This document shows positions 4,684-6,000 of a stretch of DNA of 6,000 bases, in pieces (positions within the stretch are counted from its first letter, which is position 1; every line of letters starts with the position of its first letter). This DNA comes from Acidimicrobiia bacterium (GTDB taxonomy: Bacteria > Actinomycetota > Acidimicrobiia > Acidimicrobiales > Ilumatobacteraceae): positions 1-6,000 of the forward strand of contig RHCK01000110.1 of assembly GCA_010030605.1 (NCBI GenBank), in the 5' to 3' direction. The notes beneath the pieces are model-generated. The model saw nothing but the letters and a program-made list of their open reading frames with translations, was not told the DNA's origin and searched no databases. The position numbers were made by a program, and so were the translations under genes.

Positions 4684-5658
4684 ATGAACCAACAACCGGG
4701 AACTTCCGCCCCACTCGATATTCGTCCCCTCATCGATCCCGAAGTGAGCGCCCTTCTGGCCGCGTCACCCGTCGACATCGGAGCCACGTTGTCGTCGCTC
4801 ACCGTCGAGAACGTGGCGATGATTCGCGAGATGTTCGGAGCAACTCCTCCCCCGCCGCTGTCTGATCGGGTGACACGAGAGGACCATCCTCTGGATGGCC
4901 GAGGAACGGCATCGGTCCGCGTGCATCGTTCCACCACGCCGGTTTCGAACGCGCCATGTTTGGTGTGGATGCACGGTGGTGGTCTGGTGATCGGCGACAA
5001 CCGCATGGACGACGCACGCTTCGACAAGTGGTGCCAGGAATACGGAATCGTCGCCATCTCCGTCGAGTATCGGCTGGCTCCCGAAAACCCGTATCCCACT
5101 CCGCTGGAGGATTGTTACGCGGCCTTGGCGTGGGCGCACGCGCACGCCCGTGAATTGGGTGTCGATCCCGCCCGTATCGGCGTTGGCGGAGCGAGCGCCG
5201 GTGGCGGTTTGGCGGCGGGATTGGCGTTGCTGGCGCGAGATCGTGGCGAGTTCGCGGTGGCTTTCGAACTCTTGATCTACCCCATGATCGACGATCGTCA
5301 GATCACTCGTTCCAGTAGTTGGTCCGACCCCATCTGGTCGCCGGAAGCGAACACCTTCGGCTGGACCGCGTATCTCGGTGGTGCAAAGGGAGGCAGTGAC
5401 GTCGCGCCCTACGCGGCCGCCGCACGCGCGACCGATCTCGCCGGTTTGCCACCGACTCTGATCGTGGTGGGTGCCCTCGACGGTTTCTCCGACGAGGACA
5501 TCGATTACGCAGTTCGATTGCGTCACGCGGGGGTCTCGACCGATCTGCTGGTGTATGCCGGAGCAACGCACGGGTTCGACACCTTCGGTGACTTCACCGC
5601 CGTGTCACGGCGAGCCAATCGCGACATCGAGGAATGGTTGCAGCGTCAGATTTCCTGA
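4684..5658 (+). CDS. Alpha/beta hydrolase, hormone-sensitive-lipase-type esterase (family IV)
   Basis: A 324-residue carboxylesterase of the bacterial hormone-sensitive-lipase group. Seen: an N-terminal helical cap (LIDPEVSALLAA, 16-27, and ENVAMIREMFG, 42-52), the oxyanion-hole motif HGGG (97-100), AISVEYRLAPENPYP (124-138), which is highly characteristic of the family, the nucleophile elbow GGASAGGG with Ser171, the acid Asp266 in VVGALDGFSDEDIDYA, and His296 in GATHGFD. The triad is complete. The elbow reads GASAG where GDSAG is the classic form. No signal peptide is visible, so it is probably cytosolic and acts on short-chain esters; the physiological substrate is unknown. An in-frame ATG at 4669 would add five residues. 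Neither start has a good Shine-Dalgarno sequence, and the choice of 4684 rests on the CACAAT box. It is 50 bases downstream of the oxygenase gene on the same strand. Only 21 bases separate its stop from the convergent amidotransferase stop, and no strong terminator is visible between them. Confidence 0.9.
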   Translation: MNQQPGTSAPLDIRPLIDPEVSALLAASPVDIGATLSSLTVENVAMIREMFGATPPPPLSDRVTREDHPLDGRGTASVRVHRSTTPVSNAPCLVWMHGGGLVIGDNRMDDARFDKWCQEYGIVAISVEYRLAPENPYPTPLEDCYAALAWAHAHARELGVDPARIGVGGASAGGGLAAGLALLARDRGEFAVAFELLIYPMIDDRQITRSSSWSDPIWSPEANTFGWTAYLGGAKGGSDVAPYAAAARATDLAGLPPTLIVVGALDGFSDEDIDYAVRLRHAGVSTDLLVYAGATHGFDTFGDFTAVSRRANRDIEEWLQRQIS

Positions 5659-5679
5659 CACGAGATCATCGATGGGCGA

Positions 5680-6000
5680 TCAGCGAACGGCCCGATCGAA
5701 CAGCGCATCCAACAGTCGCCGAGAACGCGCTGCATGATCGTCCTCGTTCGCCCGCACATCGTCGTGGAGCGATCGCCATTCATCGTCGGGGAGTTTCACG
5801 GTTGTCGCGAGTCGCTCGACGATCGACGACGTGAACTCGATGTGAGGTTGCAGACCGACCGCACGGCCGACCCGAAAAGCCGCGTCAGCGTGTGGAAGTC
5901 GGGCCAACACTTCCGATCCCGGCGGGGCAGAGATCGCGTCCTCGTGCCACACGGCCCAACGACCGGATAATTCCGAGAATGTCGGGTCGATGCCATCGAG
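5680..6000 (-). CDS. Class I glutamine amidotransferase domain protein, C-terminal part (runs off window)
   Basis: The frame is open from base 6000 to a TGA at 5682-5680, giving the last 106 residues of a longer protein. Seen: DPTFSELSGRWAVWHEDAIS (5-24), which matches the W-H-x-D segment of GMP-synthase-like amidotransferases, then PPGSEVLAR, AFRVGRAVGLQ, and the catalytic His53 and Glu55 in QPHIEF, equivalent to the usual Q-F-H-P-E. The nucleophilic Cys lies outside the window, so activity cannot be judged. Members release ammonia from glutamine or, as stand-alone relatives, hydrolyse gamma-glutamyl bonds. The GTG at 5952 lies inside the conserved domain and is not a real start. The C-terminal 45 residues are charged and helical. 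The gene converges on the esterase and is probably unrelated to the catabolic module. Confidence 0.82.
   Translation of the reverse strand, partial: LDGIDPTFSELSGRWAVWHEDAISAPPGSEVLARLPHADAAFRVGRAVGLQPHIEFTSSIVERLATTVKLPDDEWRSLHDDVRANEDDHAARSRRLLDALFDRAVR

Noticed and set aside
3587..4714. A 375-codon minus-strand open frame opposite the oxygenase
   Set aside because: It mirrors the oxygenase codons, has no domain signature, and ends inside the dehydrogenase gene.
5659..5679. Terminator between the convergent esterase and amidotransferase genes
   Set aside because: The 21-base gap contains GATC and ATCGAT words but no convincing stem with a T-run.
5950..5952. GTG 5952 as the start of a 90-residue protein
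   Set aside because: The same frame stays open to the window edge and the residues upstream (DPTFSELSGRWAV) continue the amidotransferase fold, so the codon is internal.

Overview
The window looks like an actinobacterial chromosome, possibly from the class Acidimicrobiia. The lineage is an inference. The support is a GC-rich sequence (roughly 60% by eye) dense in TCGA and CGATCG words, a probable F420-dependent luciferase-like oxidoreductase, an actinobacterial-style acyl-CoA dehydrogenase with an IAGGTDEIQ tail, and starts that look leaderless. No RNA gene, insertion sequence, CRISPR array or phage gene was found. Genes fill almost the whole window.

Layout. On the minus strand at the left are the first 28 codons of an enoyl-CoA hydratase/isomerase-family protein (1-84), which overlap the end of a dienelactone-hydrolase-family gene (81-827). 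A 54-base divergent control region (828-881) follows. To its right, on the plus strand, lie a luciferase-like (F420-type) oxidoreductase (882-1748), a TetR-family regulator (1745-2425) and an acyl-CoA dehydrogenase (2422-3636), chained by four-base stop/start overlaps. A 2-oxoglutarate/Fe(II) oxygenase (3683-4633) and a hormone-sensitive-lipase-type esterase (4684-5658) follow on the same strand after gaps of 46 and 50 bases. The C-terminal part of a class I glutamine amidotransferase (5680-6000, minus) converges on the esterase.

The most striking signal is the divergent control region. A 22-base inverted repeat (844-865; two perfect 10-base arms around TG) holds a TCGACA -35 box in each arm. 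Seventeen bases outward on each side is a TAYGGT -10 box, and six bases beyond each -10 box is a start codon: ATG 882 on the plus strand and GTG 827 on the minus strand. The region is therefore a two-fold symmetric, apparently leaderless, bidirectional promoter whose -35 boxes lie inside one operator. The best candidate to bind it is the TetR protein encoded in the rightward operon, which would make the locus a self-regulating catabolic module.

Working model (inference). An acyl-CoA-type substrate is handled by the acyl-CoA dehydrogenase, the enoyl-CoA hydratase-like protein, the F420-type oxidoreductase and the dienelactone-hydrolase-like enzyme, all controlled by the TetR repressor. This resembles the degradation of a branched, cyclic or otherwise unusual acid. 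The substrate cannot be read from the sequence. The oxygenase and esterase may belong to the same pathway or may simply be neighbours.
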